DNA of 54,182 bases. It comes from an uncultured Paracoccaceae bacterium. Its GTDB lineage: Bacteria > Pseudomonadota > Alphaproteobacteria > Rhodobacterales > Rhodobacteraceae. Of the stretch, positions 45,052-53,864 are shown in pieces. Numbering within the stretch: position 1 is the stretch's first letter; each line of letters begins with the position of its first letter. Both the position numbers and the translations under genes were made by a program. The notes under the pieces are model-generated. The model saw only the letters and a program-made list of their open reading frames with translations, was not told where the DNA came from and did no database searches. The stretch lies in assembly GCA_913060475.1 (NCBI GenBank), contig CAJXSD010000014.1, positions 1 to 54,182 of the forward strand, written 5' to 3'.

Positions 45052-45326
45052 TGATCGTTAATGTCACGATCAAAGGTTTTGACCTGATCGTGTTTGGGTT
45101 TGAAAAAATGGCGCAAGGCCAGCCATGAAATCAGCGACAGCACCGCAAAGGTGAGCAACAGCCCTGCGCCACTGGGGGCCACCCCCACCAGCAACAGCAA
45201 TGCGGTCAGCATCGCGCCAATCCCAAACCCCAAAAATACAAAGGCCGGGACAACCATTTCTGCAAGGGCCAAGATAACGCCAAAACTGGCCCAAGCCCAC
45301 CATGTCGTCACAAGTGTATCTGTCAT
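45048..45326 (-). CDS. NfeD family membrane protein, short form
   Basis: A 92-residue membrane protein with about three hydrophobic segments (WAWASFGVILALAEMVVPAF, VFLGFGIGAMLTALLLLVG, LLLTFAVLSLISWLALRHFF). NfeD proteins are partners of SPFH/stomatin-like proteins, and the SPFH gene is directly upstream with an ATGA overlap. Unlike longer NfeD forms it lacks the C-terminal OB-fold soluble domain, ending after a charged tail (KPKHDQVKTFDRDINDH). Short forms of this kind are common beside QmcA-type proteins. Confidence 0.85.
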   Translation of the reverse strand: MTDTLVTTWWAWASFGVILALAEMVVPAFVFLGFGIGAMLTALLLLVGVAPSGAGLLLTFAVLSLISWLALRHFFKPKHDQVKTFDRDINDH

Positions 45327-46213
45327 GATTTTGCCTTTAGCATGTTGAACGCATTTCCAAACGCCTCGGCGATATTGGCGGGCAGGATGATGGTTTGGTT
45401 CCCTTGGCCTGTGCCGACGGTTGTCATGGCCTCGACCTGTTTTAGGGCCACTTGGTATTGTGCGGCGGCCAATCCGTTTTCTTGAATCGCTTGGGCCACG
45501 ACAGCGGTGGCATAGGCTTCGGCCTCGGCCTGAATACGGCGGGCCTTGGCGACCTGTTCTGATTCGTATAGCTGCGCATCTGCGGCCAGTTCGACAGCAC
45601 GCTTTTTGCCTTCGGCTTCGGTGACGTGGGCGCGGCGGGCGCGTTCCGCGTTTAGCTGTTGTAACATGGCGGCGCGGGTTGCTTCGTCCAAATTCACGTC
45701 CAGAATTTCGGCGCGCGTCACCTCGATCCCCCAATCATCGACCATGGCCAAAACCGCGTGGCGAATGCGTTCAATTAATTCGCTGCGGTTGGATTGGACC
45801 TGGTCCAATTCCATTTTACCGATTTCACTGCGCACAATGCCGGCCACGGTTGTTGCAATCGCGCCATCAATGTCGCGAATCCGGTACACGGTTTTTTCGG
45901 GCTCTGTAATGCGGTAAAACACGCTGGTTTCGACCTTGACCAGAACGTTATCGGTTGTGATCGCATCCTGCATTGCGGTGGGCAGTTGGCGTTCCAAAAT
46001 CGAAATTTTATGCGCCACGCGGTCCAGATAGGGCACTATAAAGTTAATTCCTGGGCCTAACACCGCATGCAATCGCCCAAACCGTTCGACCACATATTTT
46101 TCAGACTGCGGCACAATGCGCACGCCCAAAAAGATTGTGACAATCACAAAAATAGCCAAAACTATGGTAAAAATATTTTCGCCAATAAAGCCGTTAATAA
46201 AGAGTGGTTCCAT
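45323..46213 (-). CDS. SPFH/stomatin-like protein (QmcA type)
   Basis: A 296-residue SPFH protein with one N-terminal membrane anchor (residues about 12-32) and a prohibitin-like domain (YVVERFGRLHAVLGPGINFI, RSEIGKMELDQVQSNRSELI), followed by a coiled region (ARAAMLQQLNAERARRAHVT, YESEQVAKARRIQAEAEA). Such proteins form membrane rings linked to proteases or lipid domains. The ATG at 46213 has a weak GGGAAAAACC upstream. It overlaps nfeD by four bases (ATGA), forming a two-gene unit. It diverges from dinB. Confidence 0.92.
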   Translation of the reverse strand: MEPLFINGFIGENIFTIVLAIFVIVTIFLGVRIVPQSEKYVVERFGRLHAVLGPGINFIVPYLDRVAHKISILERQLPTAMQDAITTDNVLVKVETSVFYRITEPEKTVYRIRDIDGAIATTVAGIVRSEIGKMELDQVQSNRSELIERIRHAVLAMVDDWGIEVTRAEILDVNLDEATRAAMLQQLNAERARRAHVTEAEGKKRAVELAADAQLYESEQVAKARRIQAEAEAYATAVVAQAIQENGLAAAQYQVALKQVEAMTTVGTGQGNQTIILPANIAEAFGNAFNMLKAKS

Positions 46214-46270
46214 TTTAGGTTTTTCCCATACCTGTTGTTTTGTTACAGTATATATAGGTATTCTTTGCCG

Positions 46271-46316
46271 TACACCCAAGGGGTGAGGTTTTTTGTGACT
46301 GATACACTAGGGGTGA
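46271..46316 (+). promoter_or_regulatory. repeat pair in the dinB leader
   Basis: TACACCCAAGGGGTGA (46271-46286) and TACACTAGGGGTGA (46303-46316) are direct repeats about 32 bases apart. The first contains the perfect inverted repeat CACCC/GGGTG (46273-46277 with 46281-46285). The second contains the dinB ribosome-binding site AGGGG. They could be an operator or paired RNA elements; no LexA-type GTTC repeat was seen. Confidence 0.35.
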
Positions 46317-46318
46317 AT

Positions 46319-47572
46319 ATGTCCGCGCTGTGCCGTGATTGTTTAACAACATTTGATACCACTGGGCGCTGTCTGTCCTGTGGGTCGCCCCGCGTTGTGC
46401 GGCATGCGGAATTGTTGGATCTGACGATCGCGCATATGGATTGCGATGCCTTTTACGCCAGTGTCGAAAAACGCGACAATCCCGCATTGATGGATCGGCC
46501 TGTGATCATTGGTGGTGGCGATCGCGGGGTTGTGTCAACGGCCTGTTATATCGCCCGTATTCATGGGGTGAAATCGGCAATGCCCATGTTTCAGGCGCGG
46601 AAATTGTGCCCTGATGCGGTTGTGATCAAACCGCGTATGTCGGTTTACGCCGATGTCAGTCGACAAATCCGCCAAATGATGGATGAAATGACCCCTGCCA
46701 TCGAACCCCTGTCTCTGGACGAGGCATTCTTGGATCTATCCGGCACGCAAACACTACATGGCCTACCGCCCGCAGTCACCTTGGCGCGATTGATTTTGCG
46801 GATGCGCAGGGAACTGGGGCTGACAGGGTCCATCGGGTTATCGCATAACAAATTTCTGGCCAAAATCGCGTCAGATATGAACAAACCGCATGGGTTTTCT
46901 GTCATCGGTCGGGCTGAGACGGCCGATTTTTTGCGCGATAAACCAGTGCGCCTGATTTGGGGCGTTGGGGCGGCGACACAACAATCGCTGGATCGGGCGG
47001 GCATCCACACCTTTGCCGATTTGCTGCGCTGGGATCAATCCGATCTGGTCGCACGCTTTGGGGCGATGGGCGATCGGTTGTGGCATTTGGCCCGTGGGAT
47101 GGACAACAGAACCGTCCAGCGGAATGCCCCCATGAAATCCATTTCAAACGAAACAACATTTCACACCGATATAACGGACCGTGATCTGTTGCTGGGGCAC
47201 CTCTGGCGCCTGTGCGAAAAGGTGTCAGACCGCGCCAAGGCCAAAGAATTGGCAGGTCGCGTGGCAACGCTGAAACTGAAAACCAAGGCCTTTAAAACGC
47301 TCACCCGGCGCGTGACCCTGCGCGATGCAACGCAACTGGCCGATACCTTGTACCGCCACTTGGCCCCGCTGTTGGATGTGGAAACCACACAGGGACCGTT
47401 TCGATTGATCGGTGCTGGGCTGTCGGACCTTTGCCCACAGGATCAGGCGGAACGGGTCGGCGATCTTTTAGATCCAATGGCCCATAAACGCGGCCAGGCG
47501 GAACGTGCCACCGATCAAATCCGGGCCAAATTCGGCACCGACGCCATATTCAAAGGCCGCGCACTGCGATAA
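46319..47572 (+). CDS. dinB: DNA polymerase IV with an N-terminal cysteine-rich segment
   Basis: Y-family translesion polymerase of 417 residues. The active site is MDCDAFYASVE (D41) and LSLDEAFLDL (D134, E135), with the fingers and little-finger regions after it (GSIGLSHNKFLAKIASD, DRDLLLGHLWRLCEKVSDR). Before the polymerase, residues 5-21 form a CxxC-x9-CxxC pattern (C5, C8, C18, C21) that may bind zinc, an addition to the standard E. coli form. No clear clamp-binding peptide was identified at the C-terminus. The ATG follows AGGGG. It diverges from the SPFH gene with 105 bases between starts. Confidence 0.93.
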   Translation: MSALCRDCLTTFDTTGRCLSCGSPRVVRHAELLDLTIAHMDCDAFYASVEKRDNPALMDRPVIIGGGDRGVVSTACYIARIHGVKSAMPMFQARKLCPDAVVIKPRMSVYADVSRQIRQMMDEMTPAIEPLSLDEAFLDLSGTQTLHGLPPAVTLARLILRMRRELGLTGSIGLSHNKFLAKIASDMNKPHGFSVIGRAETADFLRDKPVRLIWGVGAATQQSLDRAGIHTFADLLRWDQSDLVARFGAMGDRLWHLARGMDNRTVQRNAPMKSISNETTFHTDITDRDLLLGHLWRLCEKVSDRAKAKELAGRVATLKLKTKAFKTLTRRVTLRDATQLADTLYRHLAPLLDVETTQGPFRLIGAGLSDLCPQDQAERVGDLLDPMAHKRGQAERATDQIRAKFGTDAIFKGRALR

Positions 47573-47583
47573 TCATCCCGCCC

Positions 47584-48465
47584 CTATTCGGCCGCTAACG
47601 GTTGGTCGCGGTCCAGATCCTTTGCCCATTGTGCAATGTCGCGCAACGCCTGTCGCAGCTTGGATCGGGTCTGCGCAAAATCCGTGCTGGGCTGCAGGGT
47701 CTTGGGGTTCAGATACAGCTTGCGATCAATTTCAATCTGTAACGCATGATGTTGCTGATTTGGCTTGCCATACTGTTGCAAAATATAGGCCCCCGCAAAG
47801 GGCGTATTTAGCGCCACCCGAAACCCCGCCTTTTCAAAACAGGCCACCACAAATTGCGTCATTTCCGGATCAGCGGATGCACCAAATCGATCGCCCACAA
47901 CAATTTCGGCCGGCTGGTGCGATTTGGAAAACGATGCAACCGCCTCATGTGGCATAGAATGCAGGTCAATTAAGATAGCCCGCCCAAATCGATCAACGCT
48001 GGCCCGCATCCAGGCATCCACCGCATCATGATAGGGCTGCCAGAACGTTTCTATCCGACGCTGCGCCTCGGCCAGGGGCAGCTTGCCGCGATAAATGCAG
48101 CGCCCATGCGCTACCACGCGGGGGATCACCCCCAATCCAGACGCAATCCGCGGGTTGATCCCGCGCTGTGTGACGCCCTCAACAACCGCCGGATCCAGTT
48201 CATCAGCGGCACGGTTCAAATCGACATAGGCGCGCGGCGCTTGCGCACAAATCACCGGACAGCCCCAGGGGGCAACATCCCCGATCAACTGATCCACATA
48301 GGCATCCTCAGAACTGCGCAGCGTCACAGGATCCAGAATCGTTTCCGCCAAAAACGCATCCTCATAGGCCCGCCCACTATGGGGGGACGCAAAAATAACG
48401 CTTGAACACCAATCATCTGGTGCCAAAATGCGATAGGCGCGCGTCTCTTTAGACCTTATTTCCAT
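47584..48465 (-). CDS. N-formylglutamate amidohydrolase family protein
   Basis: A 293-residue HutG2/N-formylglutamate amidohydrolase family enzyme, predicted to release formate from N-formylglutamate, as in histidine degradation. Family motifs are FASPHSGRAY, SSEDAYVDQLI, AYVDLNRAADELDP, DLHSMPH and LQIEIDRKLYLNP. No hut operon lies nearby, so the physiological substrate is uncertain. The ATG has no ribosome-binding site, but a good promoter lies just upstream (48473-48500), with the predicted start site at the ATG itself, so the mRNA may be leaderless. It converges with dinB (11 bases between stops). Confidence 0.88.
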   Translation of the reverse strand: MEIRSKETRAYRILAPDDWCSSVIFASPHSGRAYEDAFLAETILDPVTLRSSEDAYVDQLIGDVAPWGCPVICAQAPRAYVDLNRAADELDPAVVEGVTQRGINPRIASGLGVIPRVVAHGRCIYRGKLPLAEAQRRIETFWQPYHDAVDAWMRASVDRFGRAILIDLHSMPHEAVASFSKSHQPAEIVVGDRFGASADPEMTQFVVACFEKAGFRVALNTPFAGAYILQQYGKPNQQHHALQIEIDRKLYLNPKTLQPSTDFAQTRSKLRQALRDIAQWAKDLDRDQPLAAE

Positions 48466-48472
48466 GAAATAA

Positions 48473-48500
48473 TAGATAGCGCAAAAATTATCCGATGCAA
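48473..48500 (-). promoter_or_regulatory. promoter for the N-formylglutamate amidohydrolase gene
   Basis: On the minus strand TTGCAT (48500-48495), a 16-base spacer and TATCTA (48478-48473). The -10 ends seven bases before the ATG at 48465, so transcription would begin at or next to the start codon. Confidence 0.45.
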
Positions 48501-48506
48501 AAGGTC

Positions 48507-48535
48507 TTGAACCTTTTTTCCCAACCAATTATAGA
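48507..48535 (+). promoter_or_regulatory. promoter of the tRNA-Val / rpmJ unit
   Basis: TTGAAC (48507-48512), a 17-base spacer and TATAGA (48530-48535) on the plus strand. The predicted start is near 48542, about 50 bases before the tRNA. A GC-rich hairpin GGCGCGG/CCGCGCC (48545-48562) lies in that leader. Confidence 0.55.
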
Positions 48536-48591
48536 CCCATCACCGGCGCGGATTCCCGCGCCCCATTTTTTGGGGCAGGATCTGGGTCATC

Positions 48592-48666
<75 letters not shown>

Positions 48667-48738
48667 TGAATTCACTGTCCCTTCGGGGACGACCTGCAAT
48701 GGCGCAACCGACGCGCCGCGATTGATTGGAGCAAACCG

Positions 48739-48864
48739 ATGAAGGTTAAAAACTCACTCCGCTCGCTCAAGCAGCGTCACCGCGACTGCCGTGTCGTGCG
48801 CCGTAAAGGCCGCGTTTACGTCATCAACAAGACGCAGCGCCGTTTCAAAGCCCGCCAGGGCTAA
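48739..48864 (+). CDS. rpmJ: 50S ribosomal protein L36
   Basis: A very small (41 residues) basic ribosomal protein, beginning [17 protein letters not shown] and ending [11 protein letters not shown]. Only one cysteine is present, so it is the C-minus form without the zinc ribbon. GGAG lies 7 bases before the ATG. The gene is 72 bases after the tRNA-Val and a strong terminator follows. rpmJ is placed alone in many alphaproteobacteria rather than in the ribosomal protein cluster. Confidence 0.95.
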   Translation: MKVKNSLRSLKQRHRDCRVVRRKGRVYVINKTQRRFKARQG

Positions 48865-48882
48865 GATCCAAGCAAGCAAACA

Positions 48883-48913
48883 AAAAAACCCCGCCTTTCA
48901 GGCGGGTTTTTTT
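48883..48913 (+). terminator. Rho-independent terminator after rpmJ
   Basis: CCCGCC and GGCGGG (48890-48895 with 48901-48906), extended by A and T tracts, with seven T after it. It lies 18 bases past the rpmJ stop. Confidence 0.9.
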
Positions 48914-48936
48914 ATGCGCTCACAGATCCCAAGTCA

Positions 48937-48985
48937 CTTTCATTTTTGTCCAAATACTCTGGGGGTCTGGGGGCAACGCCCCCAG
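48937..48985 (-). repeat. hairpin-plus-box repeat, copy C
   Basis: On the minus strand the perfect eight-base stem CTGGGGGC/GCCCCCAG (48967-48985) comes first, then the 23-base box (48959-48937). It follows the pyrF stop. The box matches copies A and B at 20 of 23 positions. Confidence 0.75.
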
Positions 48986-49003
48986 CGAAACCTACCTTAT
49001 GCG

Positions 49004-49699
49004 CTAGGCGTCCTGCATCTCACGCAATATGCCCAAGGCCGCGGCGCGCGGATCTTGCGCCTTCCAGATGGGGCGGCCCACAACAATATGATCCGATCCA
49101 TTCGTAATCGCTTGGCCGGGGGTGGTGATCCGTTTTTGGTCACCCAGATCTGCCCCGATCGGGCGCACCCCGGGGGTGACAATCAAACGCCCCTGTGATT
49201 CGGGCAGCGCACGGATCAATCCCGATTCCTGCGGCGATGCGATCACGCCATCTGCCCCTGCGTCAAATGCGCGGCCTGCGCGTTCAACGACCAAATCCTG
49301 CACATCGCCTGCCTTGATCATGCTGCGATCCAAATCATCGCGATCCAGCGATGTCAAAATCGTCACGGCCAAAATTTTCAAATTGCTGCCGGCTGCACCC
49401 TCTTTGGCGGCGGCAACCACATGGGGGTCGCCATGAACGGTCAGGAAATCCAGATCATATTGCGCAATGCCGCGCACGGCCGCCTCGACCGTGGCGCCGA
49501 TGTCGAAAAATTTCATGTCCAGAAAAATGCGTTTGCCGTGTTCTTGCTTCAGCTCATTGGCCAAGGCCAGACCGCCGCCGGTCAGCATGCCAAGGCCGAT
49601 TTTGTAAAATGAAACAGCATCCCCCAGTTTGCCGGCCAATTCCAATCCGGCCACAACATTGGGCACGTCCATTGCCACGATTAAACGGTCATCTGCCAT
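49004..49699 (-). CDS. pyrF: orotidine-5'-phosphate decarboxylase
   Basis: Last enzyme of de novo UMP synthesis, converting OMP to UMP. The 231-residue TIM barrel has the catalytic DxKxxD as LDMKFFDIGAT (D61, K63, D66), the phosphate-binding VTPGVRP and the GSDHIVVGRPI ending. The start follows AAGGAGACTGGAA. It is the only pyrimidine gene in the window. The stop is followed by copy C of the repeat. Confidence 0.96.
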   Translation of the reverse strand: MADDRLIVAMDVPNVVAGLELAGKLGDAVSFYKIGLGMLTGGGLALANELKQEHGKRIFLDMKFFDIGATVEAAVRGIAQYDLDFLTVHGDPHVVAAAKEGAAGSNLKILAVTILTSLDRDDLDRSMIKAGDVQDLVVERAGRAFDAGADGVIASPQESGLIRALPESQGRLIVTPGVRPIGADLGDQKRITTPGQAITNGSDHIVVGRPIWKAQDPRAAALGILREMQDA

Positions 49700-49758
49700 T
49701 TCCAGTCTCCTTATCTGTATGGCGACGGTGTGGCAGGTGGCGGCGCTTTGGTCAAGCG

Positions 49759-50019
49759 TTAGGCGACGCGGGACATCAGCATATCATGCACGGTCCAACT
49801 GTGCACTTCGTTCGGGATATGGCCCGTGGCGCGCACTTTGGCCTTGGCTTCGGCCAGTAACAGGGGGTGGGGGTCTGCGATATCATGGGGATGCACGGGC
49901 ACCACCGAACATTCGATATGGATCAAACCGTGATCTGTATCGAATGTGACCAGCCCGAATATACGCTGATTGCCCTGCATAACGCGGACGTTTGAAAACC
50001 GTGTGGAAATGATCTGCAT
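49759..50019 (-). CDS. small protein of unknown function
   Basis: I do not recognise this 86-residue protein (MQIISTRFSNVRVMQGNQ, LIHIECSVVPVHPHDIADPH, ending SWTVHDMLMSRVA). It is soluble, has no signal peptide or metal motif, and is rich in beta-type segments. The start is supported by AAGGGG eight bases before the ATG at 50019; a longer open frame upstream is not convincing. It precedes pyrF on the same strand by 59 bases and diverges from clpB. Confidence 0.6.
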   Translation of the reverse strand: MQIISTRFSNVRVMQGNQRIFGLVTFDTDHGLIHIECSVVPVHPHDIADPHPLLLAEAKAKVRATGHIPNEVHSWTVHDMLMSRVA

Positions 50020-50112
50020 TGCATGATCCCCTTTTATCTCGACTACCCTTATGGATAGTAACGTATCCATTTGTATTGGTATTAGCGCGATCGGGTAATT
50101 TTTTAGCCAAAT

Positions 50113-50146
50113 CTTGAAATAATTGTGCAAAACCTCCACCTAGGTT
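50113..50146 (+). promoter_or_regulatory. possible heat-shock (RpoH-type) promoter of clpB
   Basis: CTTGAA (50113-50118) and a CCACCTAGGTT region (50136-50146), about 70-100 bases before the clpB ATG. The -35 is the typical RpoH box; the -10 is a looser match. ClpB is commonly under RpoH control in proteobacteria. Confidence 0.4.
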
Positions 50147-50217
50147 GTGAGGCCACAGCATTATGTGCCGCTTAGCGGGCATAAACACAGGTGGCGCTTA
50201 GGATAAGGAGACGAACG

Positions 50218-52833
50218 ATGGACTTGACCAAGTTCACGGAACGCGCCCGCGGATTCATCCAATCGGCGCAAACCATTGCGATTCGGGACAATCATCAGCG
50301 TGTGATGCCTGAACATATTTTGAAATCTCTCATGGACGATGACCAGGGACTGGCCAGTAATCTGATCGGCCGGTCGGGCGGCGATGCTGCTGCGGTGCGC
50401 GCGGCTTTGGCGCAGGCCTTGGCGAAATTACCGACGGTGCAGGGTGATGCGCAGGCCTATGTTGATCAAACCGCGGTCAAGGTTTTGACCGAGGCCGAAA
50501 CAATCGCGCACAAGGCGGGCGACCAATTCGTGCCGGTCGAACGGATTTTGATGGCGCTGTGCATGATTAAATCTGGCGCGAAATCCGCGTTGGATGCGGG
50601 GGGTGTTACGGCACAATCCCTAAACACCGCAATCAATGACATCCGCAAGGGGCGCACCGCCGACAGCGCCACGGCCGAGGATGGATATGAGGCGTTGGAA
50701 AAGTATGCCCGCGATCTGACGGCTGCGGCGCGCGACGGCAAAATTGACCCGATCATCGGCCGCGACGATGAAATTCGCCGCGCGATGCAGGTGCTAAGCC
50801 GGCGTACCAAAAACAATCCTGTTTTAATCGGCGAACCGGGTGTCGGCAAAACCGCCATCGCCGAAGGCATGGCGCTGCGCATTATCAATGGCGATGTCCC
50901 CGAATCCCTGCGCGACAAACGCTTGATGGCACTGGATATGGGGGCGCTGATTGCGGGTGCCAAATACCGTGGCGAATTCGAAGAACGGTTAAAGGCGATT
51001 CTGACCGAAATCACCAATGCCGCGGGCGAGGTGATTTTGTTCATCGACGAAATGCACACGCTGGTCGGGGCGGGTAAATCTGACGGCGCGATGGATGCCG
51101 CCAACCTGATCAAACCCGCGCTGGCCCGTGGGGAATTGCACTGTATCGGCGCGACCACGCTGGATGAATACCGCAAATATGTCGAGAAAGACGCCGCACT
51201 GGCCCGCCGGTTCCAACCCGTTATGGTGTCCGAACCAAACGTCGAAGATACCATTTCCATTCTGCGCGGGATCAAGGAAAAATACGAATTGCACCACGGC
51301 GTGCGCATTTCGGACAGTGCCTTGGTTTCGGCAGCGACATTATCAAACCGGTATATCACGGATCGGTTCTTGCCTGACAAGGCGATCGATCTGGTGGACG
51401 AGGCCGCCAGCCGTCTGCGGATGGAGGTTGATAGCAAGCCCGAGGAACTGGACGCGCTGGATCGTGAAATCCTGCAAAAACAGATCGAGGCCGAGGCATT
51501 GCGCCTAGAGGATGATAGCGCATCCCAAGATCGGCTTGCCACACTGGAAAAAGATTTGGCAGATCTGCAAGAACGCAGCGCAACGATGACCGCGACCTGG
51601 CAGGCCGAACGCGATAAATTGGCATCGGCCCGCGATATCAAGGAACAGCTTGATCGTGCGCGTGCGGAATTGGAATCGGCCAAACGCGCGGGGAATTTGG
51701 CCCGTGCGGGGGAATTGTCCTATGGCATTCTTCCAGCGCTGGAAAAACAACTGGCGCAGGCGGAACAGCGTGGCGACGATGACGCAATCGTAAAAGAGGC
51801 CGTGCGCCCCGAACAAATCGCTCAGGTGGTTGAACGCTGGACCGGTATTCCCATGTCCAAAATGCTAGAGGGTGAGCGGGAAAAATTGCTGCGGATGGAG
51901 GATGACTTGCACCGCCGCGTGATCGGCCAATCCAAGGCGGTCACCGCCGTGGCCAATGCCGTGCGCCGTGCGCGCGCTGGCCTGAATGACGAAGGGCGCC
52001 CCTTGGGATCATTCCTGTTCCTTGGACCAACGGGTGTTGGCAAAACCGAATTGACCAAGGCGGTGGCATCGTTCCTGTTTGACGATGACAGTGCCATGGT
52101 GCGCATTGATATGTCCGAATTCATGGAAAAACATTCGGTCGCGCGTCTGATCGGTGCGCCCCCCGGCTATGTCGGCTATGACGAAGGTGGGGTCCTGACC
52201 GAGGCTGTGCGCCGTCGCCCCTATCAGGTCGTTTTGTTTGACGAAGTTGAAAAGGCGCATCCGGATGTGTTCAACGTGCTGTTGCAGGTTCTGGATGATG
52301 GCGTTTTGACTGATGGCCAGGGGCGCACGGTGGATTTCAAACAAACCATCATCATTCTGACATCGAATCTGGGCGCGCAGGCGCTTAGCCAGCTGTCCGA
52401 AGGGGCCGACAGTGCCGATGCCAAACGTGACGTGATGGATGCCGTGCGTGCACATTTCCGGCCCGAATTCCTGAACCGTTTGGATGAAATCATCATCTTT
52501 GACCGTTTGGGCCGCAATGATATGGGCGGAATTGTTGATATCCAGTTGGCGCGTTTGCAAAAACGCCTGTCGGGTCGCAAGATTGAATTGGTCTTGGATC
52601 AAGATGCCCGCGCATGGTTGGCGGATGCAGGGTATGACCCTGTGTTTGGTGCGCGCCCGCTGAAACGTGTGATTCAACGGGCCTTGCAGGATCCCTTGGC
52701 TGAACTGTTGTTGGCAGGCGACGTCAAAGATGGCGACAGCCTGCCCATTACCGCCGGTGTTGACGGGTTGATCATCGGGGATCGCATCGGGACATCCGAT
52801 CGCGATGCCCCCAGTCAGGCTGTCATCCATTAA
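50218..52833 (+). CDS. clpB: ATP-dependent disaggregase ClpB
   Basis: Heat-shock AAA+ chaperone of 871 residues that extracts proteins from aggregates with DnaK. The N-terminal domain, AAA1 with GEPGVGKT (205-212) and [12 protein letters not shown], the middle coiled coil (residues about 410-530), and AAA2 with GPTGVGKT and [14 protein letters not shown] are all present, as is the substrate-pore loop [22 protein letters not shown] precedes the ATG at 50218. The upstream region holds a possible RpoH promoter and a terminator-type hairpin follows. Confidence 0.97.
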   Translation: MDLTKFTERARGFIQSAQTIAIRDNHQRVMPEHILKSLMDDDQGLASNLIGRSGGDAAAVRAALAQALAKLPTVQGDAQAYVDQTAVKVLTEAETIAHKAGDQFVPVERILMALCMIKSGAKSALDAGGVTAQSLNTAINDIRKGRTADSATAEDGYEALEKYARDLTAAARDGKIDPIIGRDDEIRRAMQVLSRRTKNNPVLIGEPGVGKTAIAEGMALRIINGDVPESLRDKRLMALDMGALIAGAKYRGEFEERLKAILTEITNAAGEVILFIDEMHTLVGAGKSDGAMDAANLIKPALARGELHCIGATTLDEYRKYVEKDAALARRFQPVMVSEPNVEDTISILRGIKEKYELHHGVRISDSALVSAATLSNRYITDRFLPDKAIDLVDEAASRLRMEVDSKPEELDALDREILQKQIEAEALRLEDDSASQDRLATLEKDLADLQERSATMTATWQAERDKLASARDIKEQLDRARAELESAKRAGNLARAGELSYGILPALEKQLAQAEQRGDDDAIVKEAVRPEQIAQVVERWTGIPMSKMLEGEREKLLRMEDDLHRRVIGQSKAVTAVANAVRRARAGLNDEGRPLGSFLFLGPTGVGKTELTKAVASFLFDDDSAMVRIDMSEFMEKHSVARLIGAPPGYVGYDEGGVLTEAVRRRPYQVVLFDEVEKAHPDVFNVLLQVLDDGVLTDGQGRTVDFKQTIIILTSNLGAQALSQLSEGADSADAKRDVMDAVRAHFRPEFLNRLDEIIIFDRLGRNDMGGIVDIQLARLQKRLSGRKIELVLDQDARAWLADAGYDPVFGARPLKRVIQRALQDPLAELLLAGDVKDGDSLPITAGVDGLIIGDRIGTSDRDAPSQAVIH

Positions 52834-52860
52834 CCCGCGTATCCCGCCGCATTATAAATA

Positions 52861-52885
52861 AAGGCCCGCAATTGCTGCGGGCCTT
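52861..52885. terminator. terminator-type hairpin between clpB and the DUF302 gene
   Basis: AAGGCCCGCA and TGCGGGCCTT (52861-52870 with 52876-52885) form a perfect ten-base stem. A T-rich stretch follows on the minus strand, less so on the plus strand. It separates convergent clpB and the DUF302 gene. Confidence 0.75.
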
Positions 52886-52917
52886 ATCATGAAAACAGGT
52901 CGATTTGGGACTAAGGG

Positions 52918-53364
52918 TCAATCCAACCCGATCGCATCGCGTGTCAGTCGATCCAAAAACTGTTGAACATCCTGCATCACACCATCAGGCAGGGAATCAT
53001 AGCCGATGATGATGGGGCTGTCGTCTGTCTGTTGATAGGCAAAGATCTGATAGGGACAGAATCGAATGTTCAGCGGATCGGCCTCCATCGCTTTGCGTGA
53101 TAATTCGGCGGAACAGAATCCCAAAATATCTGCATGGACAAACACGGTTTCGGTCCCGCCCACATCCGCTTTGGTGCGTTCCAGCATTTCTGCAATATGA
53201 TTGTGTTCGCTGATTACCAGACCCGCATCAATCAATGCGTTTTCCAATCCGAACATTACATCGTCATAGGATTGGTCTGTGACCTCATATATAATGGGGT
53301 CTGCGGCATAGGCTGCGGTGGTAATGACGCATGCCGCGGCAAGGCTGGCAAATAACATGTGCAT
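52918..53364 (-). CDS. DUF302 domain protein, secreted
   Basis: A 148-residue protein with a signal peptide (MHMLFASLAAACVITTAAYA) and a DUF302 domain (SYDDVMFGLENALIDAGLV, EADPLNIRFCPYQIFAY, GYDSLPDGVMQDVQQFLDR). DUF302 folds are small alpha-beta domains of unknown function, often periplasmic. The start is supported by AAGGAG seven bases upstream. It lies 56 bases after the DUF442-type gene on the same strand. Confidence 0.83.
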   Translation of the reverse strand: MHMLFASLAAACVITTAAYAADPIIYEVTDQSYDDVMFGLENALIDAGLVISEHNHIAEMLERTKADVGGTETVFVHADILGFCSAELSRKAMEADPLNIRFCPYQIFAYQQTDDSPIIIGYDSLPDGVMQDVQQFLDRLTRDAIGLD

Positions 53365-53420
53365 GGGTGGGCTCCTTTCATCGGAACCCTAGCGCTCTGG
53401 AAATGGTTTGAACAGGGGAC

Positions 53421-53864
53421 TTATAACCGCACACCGGATGGCAACGGTTTAAAGGTTTCCAGTTTCTGGGACATGCTGGACAAATCAAATCCAATGTCGC
53501 GGGCCTTGCCGACGATACGATCCAGCGAATATTTATCACTGAACTCTAGGGCCCACATCATTGCGGCACGGCGTCCTGACGCACAATACGCCAAAACGGC
53601 GCCTTCTGTTTCGATCACAGCCTTGGTGTGGTGCAGCACCGTTTGGGGTGTGATTTCGGTGACCTTAATCGGAATATAAACAAAATCGATTCCATATGCG
53701 GCAGCATGATCCGCCAGTGTTGCACTTTGGGCTTGGTCGGGGACCTCGCCATCTGGCAAATTACATATGATTTTCGCGAATCCCTGGTCGGCCAATGCGG
53801 GAATCACATCGGCGGAAATGGGTTTCGATACATAATATTTGCCGGTCAGCGCTTTGAATTGCAT
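53421..53864 (-). CDS. DUF442/TIGR01244-type phosphatase-like protein
   Basis: A 147-residue protein like the beta-lactamase-hydrolase-associated phosphatase family. The dual-specificity-phosphatase-type loop is YCASGRRAAMMWALE (Cys-x4-Arg), preceded by CNLPDGEVPDQ and IDFVYIPIKVTEITPQ. Family members are linked to sulfide detoxification or quorum-related genes elsewhere; the function here is unknown. The ATG at 53864 gives MQFKALTGKYYVSKPIS. It is followed by the DUF302 gene on the same strand. Confidence 0.8.
   Translation of the reverse strand: MQFKALTGKYYVSKPISADVIPALADQGFAKIICNLPDGEVPDQAQSATLADHAAAYGIDFVYIPIKVTEITPQTVLHHTKAVIETEGAVLAYCASGRRAAMMWALEFSDKYSLDRIVGKARDIGFDLSSMSQKLETFKPLPSGVRL

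Noticed and set aside
48545-48575. plus-strand terminator before tRNA-Val
   Set aside because: The hairpin GGCGCGG/CCGCGCC is followed by only CCATTTTTT, and it lies downstream of the tRNA promoter with no upstream plus-strand gene to end; more likely leader structure, although partial attenuation is possible.
50466-51683. 405-codon open frame on the minus strand inside clpB
   Set aside because: It is rich in Ser and Arg, has no domain signal, and mirrors the clpB reading frame, which is fully conserved; a shadow frame.
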